Assembly: GCF_000499845.2 (NCBI RefSeq)
Contig: NC_023759.2
Coordinates: 45,602,672 to 45,666,671 of the forward strand
Source: Phaseolus vulgaris
Lineage: Eukaryota; Streptophyta; Magnoliopsida; Fabales; Fabaceae
DNA length: 64,000 nucleotides
Direction: 5' to 3'
Below the pieces are notes generated by a model. The model saw only the letters and a program-made list of their open reading frames with translations, ran no database searches and was not told the DNA's origin. Position 1 is the stretch's first letter; every line of letters begins with the position of its first letter. A program made the translations under genes and the position numbers. This document shows, piece after piece, positions 24,201-37,858 of the stretch.

Positions 24201-27200
24201 TTATAAAAGATTGTTTTTTTTTAGTGTTTGAGGTAATTATCCATATAAAAATATTAGAAGATTACAATATACAAGTTTTTACAAGTATATCTTTTTACAT
24301 TCCTTTCATATTCTTAGTTTTTGCTTAAATCAAACTACACAAACTAATTACAACCTTTAATTATAAACAAACAAGTGAAGTGATAAAATAAAAATAAATA
24401 AAAAAACAAGACAGAAGTAAAATTAGATGTAATGTAAAATCAAGTCTTTATCAACATAATTAAAATACAACAGTCGTGGAACTGATTGCGTACATGATAT
24501 CAAAAGGCTGTTTTTCCTTTTCTTTCATATTAGTGTAAATTGTCTTTTGGAATGTTTAAAATAGTGTTTTAACAAATAAGACAAAACGCTAGTGTCTATG
24601 GCTTATTATTACAGTATCATTATACTCAGTTTAATTTCTCCAAACAAGTAAATTTAATTACATATTTTATCATTAAATTGTCATATTTTTTAAATTTTAC
24701 TATCCAAGTTTACTTTTTTCCACGTATTTTCTATTATTTTTTAAATCTGTACAACCATTTAATTTTTTAATAGAATGATAACATGTAAGGATTTTTAAAA
24801 AAAAAAAATCAAAACAAGTTAAATTTACCAAAAAAGTATTAAAATGATGTTGCTTTTAACGTATCATTATTTGGTAAAAAAGTTAAATATATAAGTGAGA
24901 AAATTATATTAAGAAAGATAAGCATGAAAAAAAAAGGACGTGGATAGGAGAAGAAGAGTTGATGAAGTAGAGATGTGTGTGCAATAACTTTACAGAAAGA
25001 AGTGATTGCGTTGTTAGATCCAATATTGAACCGAACGAAGAACATTGTTGTTGGTAGTGATTGCTGTTTCATATTCATCCCTTTTATGCATTTGCATGTA
25101 ATATATTATTATATTTTCATTATTTAGGAAGATCTACTAGATCTTTTACTTATGATGAAAAGCCAATTATAGAGTTCAACACCCAATCACACTTTCCCAA
25201 CTGCCCACGACAAAAAACGAATATTCATCAATCCAGTAATTAGAGCAATTCATTTTTCAACTTCCAAATCTACCTACCTATTTTTATTAACATACATATT
25301 TAACTATAATCCAACTGAAGATTCTATTCAGTTATATATACTATTTCTAGTTTATGTGATAAAGTTTCTACCACTTTAGTACAATATTAAAAATTAGATT
25401 TTAAGAATAATGCAATTAATTTATCAATTTATGAAATGTTATTATACCTAATCCAATCAATACGGATCTTTAATATCATCAGATACTGCTACTAAAATAA
25501 TAAATTAATTCTGTCTAAACCTTTTCATTTATTGAGTAGTGTTTGGTGGGCATTTAAGAATTCTATATCTAAATATAAACTCTTATAAACAATGTATTAT
25601 TGACCAAAAAAGTTGGTAGATATTGTGGCAAATAACATAGTTATAAAAAAAGTAGTAGATTATTACACTTAACACTAGATTACAGAAAAAAAAAGTGTAT
25701 TAAAATGAAGTGGTATGAAGAAGGTGTGGTAAGGCAAAAGCACAATGAAGTTCCAAGTGGAAATCTAATGTAAGGGCACGTAGAAAAAAGAGAAGGGTGT
25801 TTTTAGTTTGGGTATTACATTATGGGATGTGGATCCACAGCTATTGCACTTCCTAAAAGATTACCATTATGATACCTTTTCATACTTTTTTTTCTTCCTT
25901 CAAATAAAATCCAAAACAGATTGTGGCGTGGAGAAAGAAAGAGACTTCCATTTCTAAAAGTTTTGGCTTCAAGTGGACATATATATACAACATGCTCATC
26001 ACATTTTTGTTTCTACGTTTAGTTTGTCCCTACCCGTACATCTGACTTTTCAACTTTTATATACAAAAGTATTCATATTATTTTCACCATTCATAATTAT
26101 TTATTCCATCAACCATCTATAAAAAAAAAAAAACTTTAATATAAGGAGATGAAAACAGTTGGGATACACCATTCATCAACAAAATGGATAATGTTGCTTC
26201 TATTATTTTTGTTCTGTTTCTTTTTGTTTCTATCTCTAAAATCATACGTTGTATATATATGTATAATAGTTTGTTTTTTTTTGCTTTATATTTGTTATCT
26301 TATATTGCGCAACATTAAATGTTAGCTGTACTTTACTTTTGTATGACATTCCACGGAAAAAAAAGAGAGAAACAAAATGCATGACAAATAATGTGATGAA
26401 AAAAGTTTGTTAGATTACAAATAATATAACTCTAAATTTTACTAATTGTATATGTGAGTGAAAAGTATAGAGGATTCATATGGTAGAAAATTCATATTCA
26501 ATTCTCATTATATATAAAAACGTATAGAATCAAGGATAATCACAAGCACCGCAAGTGAAATTGTTTAACTACTCTTTTATTCAGATGGATGCGAGGAAAC
26601 TCACATTATAACAAAAATAATATTTAATAAATGATTAGAGTAAATTCTCATTTAAATATAATCATTAAATTTGTATATTTACAATGAAATGGAAATTATA
26701 TTAGTTTTTTTGAAATAGTTACTAATTCACAAATATAAATTCTTCTAAATTTTTTTTTTCCAACTTGAGCGTTTAAGTGGTTCCTAGTTAAGTTGTTGTT
26801 CTTTCTTGATTAAGTCATTTTTTTTTCTTATTTATAGAAATGCTCATCCCCATATTTCTTTTACATGGTTCTAATATGAGTTATATTTACAAATTAATTA
26901 CAATTCTGTATATTCAGTTAATTTCTGCAATCATCACCCCCAATCACGAAATAAAATGGATTTTTCATTATTTTTTTAGATTAGCATTAAGACTGTTGGG
27001 TTCAGTTCATGACCTCATAACCCTCCAACCTCAGACATAAGTCAATGAAGTTGATACGTTCATAACCATTAACTTCAAAGATCGACATTAATATCATTTT
27101 ACTACATTATTGAACTCGTTCGTGACCTCGTAGAAATATTTATTAAAATGAATTAATCAGTAAATATAATTAAAGAAGTATCTTATGAACTCTTAAATAA

Positions 27201-29822
27201 ATAGTTTCTCTCATTTGATGGGATGTTGACTTTTTGTGATGTGTAATGATGATTCATTACTACCTTATATAATTTTTTTATTTAACTGGAAAAGAGAACA
27301 TAATATTGATGATGTGAGAAGTAATCTTGTTCCCTAAGTTTCTTATATAATCCCTAAGAGGAGGTAGAAGGTACTGTGTGTGATTATTGCCCATTCGTGG
27401 TTAAACTTATAATTTAAAGCAATTACCACGATATTGTGAATCATTTTCTACTTTATTACGTTGAGGTCTAACATCAACCTTTGGTAGCACTCGAAGATTA
27501 TCTTGAGACGTGAGAAGGGAAAAAACCTGGGTAATATTTTAAGCCTAAATCAAATTGTTTGGTTTCCTTTTCTACTAAAAGTGATCATATGAAAAGCACA
27601 ACCCAAATTTGTAACCTTGGCTACCCTCTCTCCCTAACCATGGTTTCTGGGTGTTCGTTAATGCTAGTTGGATGAGGTCATATATGTAGTGCAAGGCTCG
27701 AATCATCAACCTCCATCAAGAACAATAGGAGAGAAAAGTGAATAGCTTCAACTTTTTCATTTCATTTTTAAGTAAAGTACTTTCAAAAAAATAATGCATG
27801 CATGAATACCTATAAAGTTAAACTACACGAGAAATATCCACACATTAGCAAATTTATAATTATAATTAATGCCATAGTGGGTTCAGTTTAGAACTATTCA
27901 CTTGGTTAGCAAGCATGATATCATGTGATTGATATATAGATATTAATTACTGGCAAGTAAATTTACAACGCGATGATAAAAGGGGACATGTTGATGTAAA
28001 GACCATGTCATGTGTTAATGATTGTTTAATAAGAAGGTGAAAGTAACTCTTGTGCATGTTCACTACTATTTTTGTGTTATGAATAAAAAATGTAAAGAGG
28101 CAGTGGAGTTTGGAATCAAAACCCTAGCAATGCTGGAACAGGTACAAAAAGAACACAAACTAAGTCAATTTTTGACACAGATTTTAAGTGGAAGTTTGAA
28201 ATTAACGTTGGTGATTGCCCAACTAAATTCCAGACATATATGTCATTTAAAAACACAATTTCTTATATTGATTTTTTTAGCTTTTTTTAATAAGTTTTCG
28301 TAAAATATATGTCACAATAAACTATTTTATTTTATTTTGGTTTAGGATTTTGGGTTTTGGCAAAATCGGGTACAAAAGAAAGGTTATTAAATATGATAAA
28401 CCAATATGTCAAGAAACAATTTAACATCTTTAAAATAATTAATGAAATAGTTACTATAAATTTTTTCTTACTTTTTTTAGTAAGAGAAATTCATTGATTA
28501 TTTCTTTATTAATAGATAATCTTCAACAAATTCTTAAGATTTAGCAACAGAGAGACTTGAATTCTACTAAGAATCACTTAGTATATTTCAATTAGATTAC
28601 ATGCCCACGTAACACAAGTTGAATGCATTTATTATTAGAACAAATAAACTATTATATATGCATCTACTAGTCCAATTAGCTGTTATCTTGTCAACATAAC
28701 AAAGAATCTTTTGTAACCAAAATAGCAAACTGTGAATGACAAAAAAGATGTATAAATGCAGGATAAAATAATAGAGGAAAACAAAAACAATTAGTTCTTA
28801 CAATCATAGGAACCGAACTTCAATTATCGTTTAACAATGTGAGTTGTTCCACCGTAAGAGCGTAAGAAGAACGAGGACCATTTACTTTTATTTGAATTAT
28901 ACAATTTTAAACTTAAAAGTGTCTTTATCTGAAAACAAAAATTGGATTACAAGATTTGGAAGTTATTTTTTACTTCTAAATTATAACATCAAAAAGTTAT
29001 TTTTTTTAAAAGAATATTTTTAAATTGTTTAGTTCAAAAATTACTTTTAGTTTTCAGATTCCATATATGACTTTTAGATTGCAAATTTTGAAAGTTAAAA
29101 ATAATTTTTGAATTGTAGAATCTAAAAATTAAATGTCTTTTCTTCGTCCAAAATCAACTAACGGTGACTGAAATTATTCTTGATGCTTGTGGTCTCATTA
29201 TCGGAAGTCGTGATGACAATTTTATTAATGAAAAGTTTACGTCAGTGATATTTTTTTTTATGACCAATACTGTTAAAGAAAACAACTAAAATTATGAAAG
29301 CCATCTGAAGTAAAAAAAATGACTTTTCAGTTTGCATAACTCATAAATTTTATTTTAAAGAAAATAACTCTCAAATTATATAATTAAAAAAATAACTTTA
29401 AGATTGCTTAATCCAAGAAACCCTTACACATAAATAAACTTAAATAAATAGATATTCATAATTAGGATAAACGTGTAAATATTTAGATACATTTTAAAAG
29501 TGAAACACAATAAAAATAAAATTTAAACAGTACACACAAAGACACTGAATCCACACATTCAAAAATTATAAACACACTTTAAAATTAATAAAAACTCTAA
29601 ACTCCTTTTAATCACACACTAACAAATCTTGCGTACAATTAGTCATATAAACACTTAAAAATCTTACACTTACTTTAATTACACACTATAAAATCTAAAT
29701 AGGTCGAACAATGACTATAAATAAACAAATAAACCATAAACACAGTTTAATCATTCAAGAACCATTTAAAAACCCTAATAATGTTTGAACTACATGCTAT
29801 AAAACCTAAAAATCGTATACGG
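21201..29822. other. AT-rich gene-free stretch
   Basis: No protein domain, tRNA or rRNA is recognisable. 23,340-23,620 has several AGTCGTAC / TACGACTT words in both orientations. 23,640-23,900 is ATT/AAT simple sequence. 23,960-24,226 ends in TTTTTTTTAGTG, like the right end of the CACTA-type MITEs here. Open frames in this area are AT-driven noise. Confidence 0.5.
23940..24226. mobile_element. Possible right end of a CACTA-like element
   Basis: It ends TTTTTTTTAGTG at 24226, the complement of a CACTAAAA terminus, and its body resembles CACTA MITE arms (TTGGTTACTATTTTGATTGC). The left end was not found. A CACTAAAAAG at 22992 is a weak candidate without a matching 3 bp duplication. Confidence 0.3.
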
Positions 29823-31707
29823 TATTAAAAGTCTTTTCAGTCACAACAGACAGAGTTATCGAAACAAAAACCCTAAAATGGATAAAAAATAATAAACTTA
29901 ACTACATATGCACACAAACACTTTCACCTAGCTTACACAAAAAACTTTCCACCTACTTTACACTGTAGAGCTTTTTAAGTCACAGTAGGTAGGTAGAAGA
30001 AAAAAATAAAAATCCGAAAACTAGACGAAAGTTAATAAACCTAAACACATATTCACACAAGCAACCTACGTTCAATTACTTTAACATAAGTTCCATACTG
30101 CACTGTAGAGCTTTTCAAAAGCTTTATTACTTTAACCTAATTTTCACGCCACCACACACTCCCTCTACTGCAGAGCTTTTCAAAAACACAATTATTTAAC
30201 CTAGCTTCCACAGCATCGTACACCACTACTGAACTTTTCACAAGCGATTATTTTAACATACATTTCACGACCGCCGTACACTTTCGTTGTTGAGATTTTC
30301 ACTCACAACACAAATAGTTATTTAGATAAACACTCTCAGCTCACATTGTTATCCAAACAAAAAAATTGGGTGAAAATCAGTTGGGAAGGAAGTAAGGGAA
30401 GGTGAGTATTACATTGTATTAAAAGTCTTTTCAATTACAACAGACAGAGTTATTGAAACAAAAACCCTAAAAAATGGGTCAAAAATAATAAACCTAACTA
30501 CATATGCATAGAAACACTTTCACCTACATTACACAAAAACATTTCAGCTACTTTACACAGTCGCAACTTCACTTAGAGCCTTTTAAGTCACAACAGGCAG
30601 GTAGAAGAAAAAAAATCCTAAAACTAGACGAAAGTTAATAAACCTAAACATGTATTTACACAAGCAACCTATGTTCAACTATGTTAACCTAAGTTCCACA
30701 CTGAACTGCAGTGCACTAAATTGTACTGCACTGTAGAGCTTTTCAAAAGTTTTATTACTTTAACGTAGTTTCCACGCCGTCACACACTCTCTCTACAACA
30801 AAGTTTTTCAAAAACTCGATTATTTAACCTAACATCCACAACGTCGTACTCCACTGTAGAACTTTTCACAAACGATTATTTTAACATACATTCCACGACG
30901 TCGTACACTTTCGTTGTAGAGTTTTTCACTCACAACACAAATGGTTATCTAGACAAACACTCCCACCACACATTGTTATCCAAACAAAAAACTGGGTGAA
31001 AATCAGTTGGGAAGAAAGTAAGGAGAGGTGAGTATTACACTGTATTAAAAGTCTTTTCAGTCACAAAAGACAGAGTTATCGAAACAAAAACACTACAAAA
31101 TCGGTCAAAAATAATAAACTTAATTATATATGCACAGAAACAATTTCACCTACTTTACACAAAAACCTTTCACCTACTTTACACAGTCGCAACTTCATTG
31201 TAGAGCTTTTAAGTCACACTAGGCAGGTAGAAAAAGGAAAAAACCCTTTATCGGTATTGGATTCGAACCGATGTTGCCTATTTCTTAAGGGCGAATGATC
31301 AACTTGCACGTGTTAAGCATATTTCTCAAAGTAGTTAAAAAATCCTAAAATTAGACGAAATTTAATTAACCTAAATACGTATCCACACAAGCAACCTACG
31401 TTCAACTACTTTAACCTAAGTTCCACAGTGCACTGCACTGCACTATATTGTATTGTACTGCACTGTAGAGTTTTTCAAAAGCTCTATTACTTTAACCTAG
31501 TTTCCACGCCGTCACTTACTCCCTCTAATGCAGAGCTTTTCAAAAGCTCGATTATTTAACCTAGCTTCCACAACGCCATACTCTACTGCAAAACTTTTCA
31601 CAAACGATTATTTTAACATACCTTCCCTGACGTCGTACACTTTCGTTGTAGGGTTTTTCACTCACAACACATATAGTTATTCTAAACAAACACTCCCAAC
31701 ACACGTT
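29823..31707. repeat. Tandem array, three copies of a ~600 bp unit
   Basis: Units start at 29823, 30417 and 31043, each with TATTAAAAGTCTTTTCA. Periods are 594 and 626 bp, and the third unit, with a ~110 bp insertion, runs to ~31707. Copies are largely collinear and clearly recognisable along their length. Inside each unit the second half is built from ~60-70 bp sub-repeats of the form 'ACTG(T/C)AGAGCTTTTCA...TTATTTTAACCTA...CCAC'. No open frame is conserved among copies. Function unknown; it looks like a satellite-type duplication. Confidence 0.85.
31235..31345 (-). other. Organelle-like fragment inside the third array unit (tRNA-like end plus 16S-like word)
   Basis: This ~110 bp block is absent from the other two units. 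On the minus strand it reads a 21-base word, ATGCTTAACACGTGCAAGTT plus G (31320-31300), nearly identical to the conserved start region of 16S rRNA. A tRNA-like piece follows at 31292-31244: it begins GCCCTTAAG, contains CATCGGTTCGAATCC and ends CGATAAAGGG. The ends recall plastid tRNA-Thr(GGU) with most of the middle missing. Not a functional RNA gene. Organelle origin is inferred from recall only. Confidence 0.4.
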
Positions 31708-34700
31708 GTTAGGTAGGTATATATAGATAAAATAAAAACAACTTAAGACATTAGCTCATCATAAAAAAAAAATAAAAAAAAATTAACTTCATTTAGTTTT
31801 GATGATTCTTGTCTTGTTTCAATGTACATTTTCTTACTAGTTTGATTGTTTTTTAATTTAAATTAAATTAAAATACATTACAAACATTTTACTAAATATA
31901 AAGAGAATTTTACACACACTTAACTAGTGAGGCACATTTAGTATAGAGAAAATTATATACACAAACACACTCTACACCCTAAATACACATAAATATTAAA
32001 CATAAACATTGACACATTTAAATATACTTAGTAAGATAAACACTAACCCACTTTGACAAAATTAAATAGAATGGTGCACTCAAAAAATAGTAACAAAAAG
32101 ATTCACACATAATTATACACTTAAAAATTAAAATCATAAAAACACTTATTTTTAAAAAAATCATAAATATCATCATAGATTACTTAAAGATAATTTTGTA
32201 TGACAAGTGATATTTAGTATCTTTATAACCTCTATTTTGTAAGATGAAATGTGATAGACATAACTTTAGAGTTTAAAAAAGACTTTATTGTTTAAATTAG
32301 TTTTCAAACTTAGTTTTTATGGTGATTTTTCATCTTATATTTAGTACAAACATTAATAACATGTGAAGTAAAAGAGATAAGGAAAAAAAGAAATAAATAC
32401 ACACAATATTTTTTTCTTGTTTCATATATCAAAATAGATTGCGTCTAATTTTCAAGCAACAAATTTAGATCCTCCGGGGAGACTAATGATACAAATTACA
32501 AAAAAATATTTTTTGAGCTCTTACTAACTTTTAGAGTACTCAATCACTCATCGCTAACTCATTGAGAGTTTTTTGTGTTCGTAGTTATTATTGGCTAATC
32601 CCTTTAATATTATTTAGGCAATAGTCACTTCTAGCTAAACCCTAATTAGTATTATTTGGAAACATAATCACTCTTAATTAACTATTGAATATTTTTTAGC
32701 TTGTAATCAGATAAACTTATATGAGTATTTGTTAGAACATAATCTCTCTTCACTCTTAATTGAATGTAGTATTTTTTTTAACACAATTATTCGAAACTAA
32801 ATCAAATATTATTTAGAATGGAATAACTCCCTATTAAAACAAGTACAAATGTAATAAAGTATTTATATTAAAATAGTATAAATGATAATTAAAGCAAGTT
32901 AAAGAAGTTAAACTAATAACAAATATATTTATATTAATGACCTTTAAATAACTAAAATATAATAACACCTTTCGAAATATAAAGAGATACTTAAAAAAAT
33001 ATTTAAAAACAGAATCAATTTAATTTAAAATTAAAAATAAAAATAAAATAAAAAATTACAAAAGATTTTTTTTTTCTTAAACTGCACTGCACTGTCAAGT
33101 ACTTTTAGCGAATTTAAATTGAAAAAAAAAACTTAAAACAAATAAAATTGAATAATACATTTTTTTTTACAATTACTGTTTATTCAATTGTAAAATGATT
33201 CTTAGTAATAAAGATTTCAATAAATTTTAAGATAAGAAAATTATTTAATTATGACTACAATAACTAATGTTTTATGTAATAAGTATAATTTTTTTATGTA
33301 ATTGCTTCAATATTTATGTATAAATTTATTAATTATTTGATCCTGTTTTAAATGATCAATTTATTATTACACATCACGTAGAGCTTCGTAGCACGTAGTT
33401 GTCAATAAATTCATTTAATCCATTCAATATATATTTTTAAATTAAAGAAATCAATTAATGTTATATTTAATATTTGAATTGTTTTAGCTAATTTTATTTA
33501 TTCTCTATATAATATATATATATATATACTAAACAGATTTACTGATATTTTCATTTTTATGATGAACCAATAAATATATTTAACAAATTAGTCTGTAAAT
33601 TCTTATTTTAATAATTAAAAATTAAGTTTTAGTTTTTAACAATTTTATAATTATTTTTTCTCAAGAAATTAATCTAGTCTGCGGACACACCGACTAAAAA
33701 TAGGGACCCATACATACAAGTTATAATAGTGGGCCTTTATTGATCCTTATACCCAATTCACAAATAGTGGAATGAAATAATTTTTCACTTAAGATGTGGC
33801 TGCTTCATAATTTAGATGTTTGGGATATAGCAACTATGATCCACTTGATATATTTTTTTTAAGTTAAATTATTATTTATTGAGCAAAATTATTTGATGTT
33901 TCATAATAATTAAGTGTTGTTTCATGTTAGAATTATACATGTATGTAACATTTCAACACTTTTAACAATTTTCTATAATATATAAAGTTAAAACTAATTA
34001 ATGTATATTTTTTATTTTTACATAAAAAAAACATTGTATGCAAATAATAAAACAACAAGTTAATTAATAATGTTAATAAGTAAATCAATTTTAGTTTTAT
34101 TATAAAACTTTAAAATTCTGTGATTTAAAAACTACTTTTTTTTGGCTTCTTCTTCCTACGCTCCTACGTTTTTCTTCCTGCACTCTCACAATTTTCTAAA
34201 TTCCGAAACTGATCTTAACCTTTTATTTGAAAAAGGACACTGTGATTATCGGAAATTGGGACCTGGGAGTGTGGATTCATCAATCCAGAACTGGATATTT
34301 TTTTTTTTTGGATGATGGGGTGTTCCGAAAGCAAATTTTGCATAAATTATTGATTTTCGGATTGTTGAATCTGAAAGCCTAATTTTATTACGGATTACTA
34401 AATCAGAATATTTTTTTGAAAGATGAATTTATTTTTTTGAAAGATGAATTTTTTAACATAAAATACATATTTTGAATTAAAGATTGCTAATCCGAAATTT
34501 TACTAGAAGTGTGTGAGTCCAAAGTGCACAATCTAATTCAACATATATCAACTATCACTTTAATCGGCACATGTGTATCTCTATGAGGGCATCAATGCAA
34601 GTTTGGATACATATATCATAAATGAACACGCATTGGTTAACCAACAGTTCTATTTTTTTTTTATATGTATAAGAGTAGGATGCCTAAGTGTGTATCTTAT

Positions 34701-36267
34701 TTTCATTTAGGCACTTGTACAGACATTTGTTTTATCAACACACGTGAAGCATGAATACTTTGACAAAACTTTTATATATTTTTTTATATGGGTTGAAGTA
34801 TATAAATACTTCATATAATATTAATTAATTTGTTATTGTTGATAAAAAAAAGTAATTTTTATTATTGAAGTGTGCAGCGATTTTTTTTATACACATTAAG
34901 TTAAAATAATTTGTATATTGCTAATAATTAAAATATTGTATTAAAAAATTTAATTAATTTAACTATTTATTTTAATATAAAAATTAAAATAAATTGAAAT
35001 GTAAGTATTTTAAATTTAATATATTTGAATTATAATCATTTGGATTTTTCAGATTTGGATTGTTGATGTAGGTTTCGGGAATGAGTAGAGAGAAATTAAG
35101 ACTTAAGGGCTTAACAATCCTTTTTGTTATTTATTTTGAAGTACTCACCTTTTTTAATTATAAAAGCTACTGCTGGTGCACCTAAACCATAGTTCCGATT
35201 GAAGTGTTTTTATTGTAATTATCAAAAATAAAACTTTTAGATTTTTATATCTTAACAAGTTTAAGAAAACGTTTTTATTTTAAAAATACCTTTTATGATT
35301 GTAACCTACAAATTATCTTCTACTAATAAAGAATATTAAGCAAGATTAAGCATATAAAAACTAAAGGAAAGAATATTAAGCAAGGAACTGATGCAAACCA
35401 TAATGGTGGTGGAATGAATGGACTACACTACAAGTTGTTGATTTGGGAAGGATTAATTCTTACACTCTTTCAATGATGAAGGCAAAAAATGACATATATA
35501 AGGAGTTTGTTTGAATTTTGGTGAATGTTGTGTTCACTTTCTAAAAAATAATCTCAACAAATAGAGATATTTTATACAGTAAATTCAAACTTGATTAGCA
35601 TTTGAGCAATATTTTTAATAAATGACATATGGATTTGATATTTAACAGCCATTATTTGTGTCCATTTTCTAATTAGGATGTACAGATAAAAGTATCAATA
35701 GTATTTGAATTATTCCCAAGTGATTTGGACAAATTAATATTAATTTAACTTTTTTGGCCGAAAACCGATACTTCAGGTATGTTGTTCAAAATTCGGTGCA
35801 TCGATCTTGCATTTAAAGAATTTATTTATGACTTACCAAATAATTAAAATTTAATTATTAATATTTATTTATTAGTTTTAGTATATTATTAACTCAAATT
35901 TCATATTTCCTTTTCTGCTTTCCACTTTAATTTTTCCACGCCAACCCTTGTTGTCTCTCCCTTTTAACATTCTTACACTTAAACTCTTATATATTACACA
36001 AAACCCCTTAGCTTATGGAAAATATTATATTGTATATCCCTATAAGGAGATTGTTATAAACGTTAAAAAAAATGGAGGGTTTAAGTGCAATTTCCAGAAA
36101 CGTAGGAGACTTAAATCAATTTACTCATTTTTTGTATTAACACCTCTTTTGAGTTTCGTTGTTAAAAAGATACGAGATGAACAAAGTGACAATAGAGATG
36201 TATACATTTGTTATATATCTATAAGTTTAGAGCGAAAAAAATCATCACCCCCATCCAAGACATAACC
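31708..36267. other. AT-rich gene-free stretch upstream of the MADS gene
   Basis: Very AT-rich, with a (TA)n run at 33511-33528. I recognise no gene. The last few hundred bases should hold the MADS promoter; a TATA-like TTATATATC at ~36212 is only ~55 bp before the ATG, and another at ~35990 is also possible. Confidence 0.5.
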
Positions 36268-37413
36268 ATGCCTAGGAGAAGGAAAGTGACACTAAAACTG
36301 ATTGAGAATTTTGTGGCAAGAAAAGCTCGTTACAAAAGAAATCGAGAAAATTTATTGAAGAAGGTGGAAGATCTTACCACCCTTTGTGATGTGAATGCAT
36401 GTGTAATCATCTATGGTCCAGGGGATAACGTGCCAACTGTGTGGCCATCCCATGAGATTGCTAACGAGTTGCTCACCAAGTTTGAGAATGCCCCATTGCC
36501 AGATCGGGTAAGAAAAAATGTTACCCCACAAGTTTATATTGAGCAGATGAATAAAAAGATTGAAAATCAACTCGTGAAACTCAAGAAGAAGAACGATGAG
36601 AAAGACATGTCAAATTTCATGCATAAAATACATGATGGTAAGTCTTTATCAGATCTTGATGCTACTGATATATGTCGTTTACTTTGCTATGTGGAGGGAA
36701 AACTGAAGTGTGCTGGAGGAAAAGTTGACATTTCTAAACAACAGTCATCAACTAAACCTCCAACGCCACTACTTTCTTTTCCTCTGCAGAATGATATTGT
36801 TTCTTGTGCTGACATAGATGAACAAGTTTTTCCACAACAACCATCCTTAGATTCAATGAAAGAAACTGATCCAATGAAAAGTGATTCTGATAATAATATG
36901 GCCAGCAATACGGGACTTCCACCACTACAACCACAAACACATCTTAGTGATGATATTATGGCGTTGTCTCAAGTTAATTTTGAAAGTTTGAATTTGGATG
37001 ATATTGATATGGTGTTACCTTCAGGAAATTTTAATGATGTGATTGATGATAATGACTTAGGGTTTGGGATGTTGCCTCAAGATAATTTTATAGGTCTTTG
37101 TGATAATGGTGATTTAGGGCCATTTTATGGGAGTTCTTCAGGTGAAATTACAGGCAATGACATATGGTCATCTTATGGAAGTTTTGGAGACATAAGTGAG
37201 AGTGATATGATGTTGCCCTTCAACAATAATGTGCAAGACAACATTAATGGAACTTTCATGGGAACAGATGTTGAAAATCAAGGTGTTTCCATTAACAATA
37301 TAGAGTTATCGGGTGATCAAAGCACCTTTGGAGCCAACAATGATGGAGCTATCTTGGGGAAATCCAGTACAAACTTTGTTAGCACCACCAGTGGAGGAAA
37401 CTTCAACTCTTGA
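36268..37413 (+). CDS. Type I (M-gamma, AGL80-like) MADS-box protein
   Basis: Single-exon gene of 381 residues. Residues 1-60 form the MADS domain (MPRRRKVTLKLIENFVARKA, then KRNRENLLKKVEDLTTLCDV, then IIYGPGDN and VWPS). The VWPS motif after the beta-strands and the lack of introns or a K-box point to the M-gamma group of type I MADS factors, which in Arabidopsis act in the female gametophyte and endosperm. Residues ~85-160 are Lys/Glu-rich and may form a coiled coil. The rest (~190-381) is low-complexity, rich in Asp, Asn, Gly and Ser, longer than in AGL80 itself, and could be an activation region. The start was chosen because the MADS domain begins there; upstream frame has no family similarity. 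The gene is isolated in repeat-rich DNA and may be young or fast-evolving, as is common for type I MADS genes. Confidence 0.9.
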   Translation: MPRRRKVTLKLIENFVARKARYKRNRENLLKKVEDLTTLCDVNACVIIYGPGDNVPTVWPSHEIANELLTKFENAPLPDRVRKNVTPQVYIEQMNKKIENQLVKLKKKNDEKDMSNFMHKIHDGKSLSDLDATDICRLLCYVEGKLKCAGGKVDISKQQSSTKPPTPLLSFPLQNDIVSCADIDEQVFPQQPSLDSMKETDPMKSDSDNNMASNTGLPPLQPQTHLSDDIMALSQVNFESLNLDDIDMVLPSGNFNDVIDDNDLGFGMLPQDNFIGLCDNGDLGPFYGSSSGEITGNDIWSSYGSFGDISESDMMLPFNNNVQDNINGTFMGTDVENQGVSINNIELSGDQSTFGANNDGAILGKSSTNFVSTTSGGNFNS

Positions 37414-37844
37414 TTTTCTTCTCATGCAAATCTTCCAGTACTAATGAAGGAACTGATATTAATGACCAGATATTTGCATAATTTGTTTCCTATTGATAGA
37501 TATGCTACCTAGTGTATATGTTAAAGACATAATCAAACCCCTTCCCATGAATATGTGTTTGTTTGAAAGCGTTTTTTTTTTTTTATGTTATGAATTTTAT
37601 TTGACAACTTATAATACAGTATGTTTCATCTTTCTTTCACAGTAATTGTGAAACTCTTTTTCTTTCCTCGATTATGTTGTGGTTTTTCTCAAGAATGTTT
37701 AATTTTCTAAAACACATATTCTGTGATATGATTCGTTTTTATTATAGATGGACATGGAGATCACAATTATGACTAGTTTTGGTCATGCCATGGTCCTTCA
37801 CATTCACATTTCTATAGAAATATTTATCATTAGTTGGAATTACA
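37414..37844. other. MADS gene 3' flank
   Basis: AT-rich probable 3' UTR and spacer up to the left target duplication of the LINE. Nothing else seen. Confidence 0.6.
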
Positions 37845-37858
37845 TGTTTCATGATCTT

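Noticed and set aside
22992..24226. Complete CACTA element between CACTAAAAAG at 22992 and TTAGTG at 24226
   Set aside because: Only about nine terminal bases match and the flanking trinucleotides differ, so I kept only a weak right-end call.
31244..31292. Functional tRNA gene on the minus strand
   Set aside because: T-arm-like and acceptor-like parts are present, but the D and anticodon arms are missing and the T stem has a mismatch.
35948..36265. 105-codon open frame just upstream of the MADS gene
   Set aside because: No similarity, AT-driven composition, and it overlaps the likely MADS promoter/leader in another frame.
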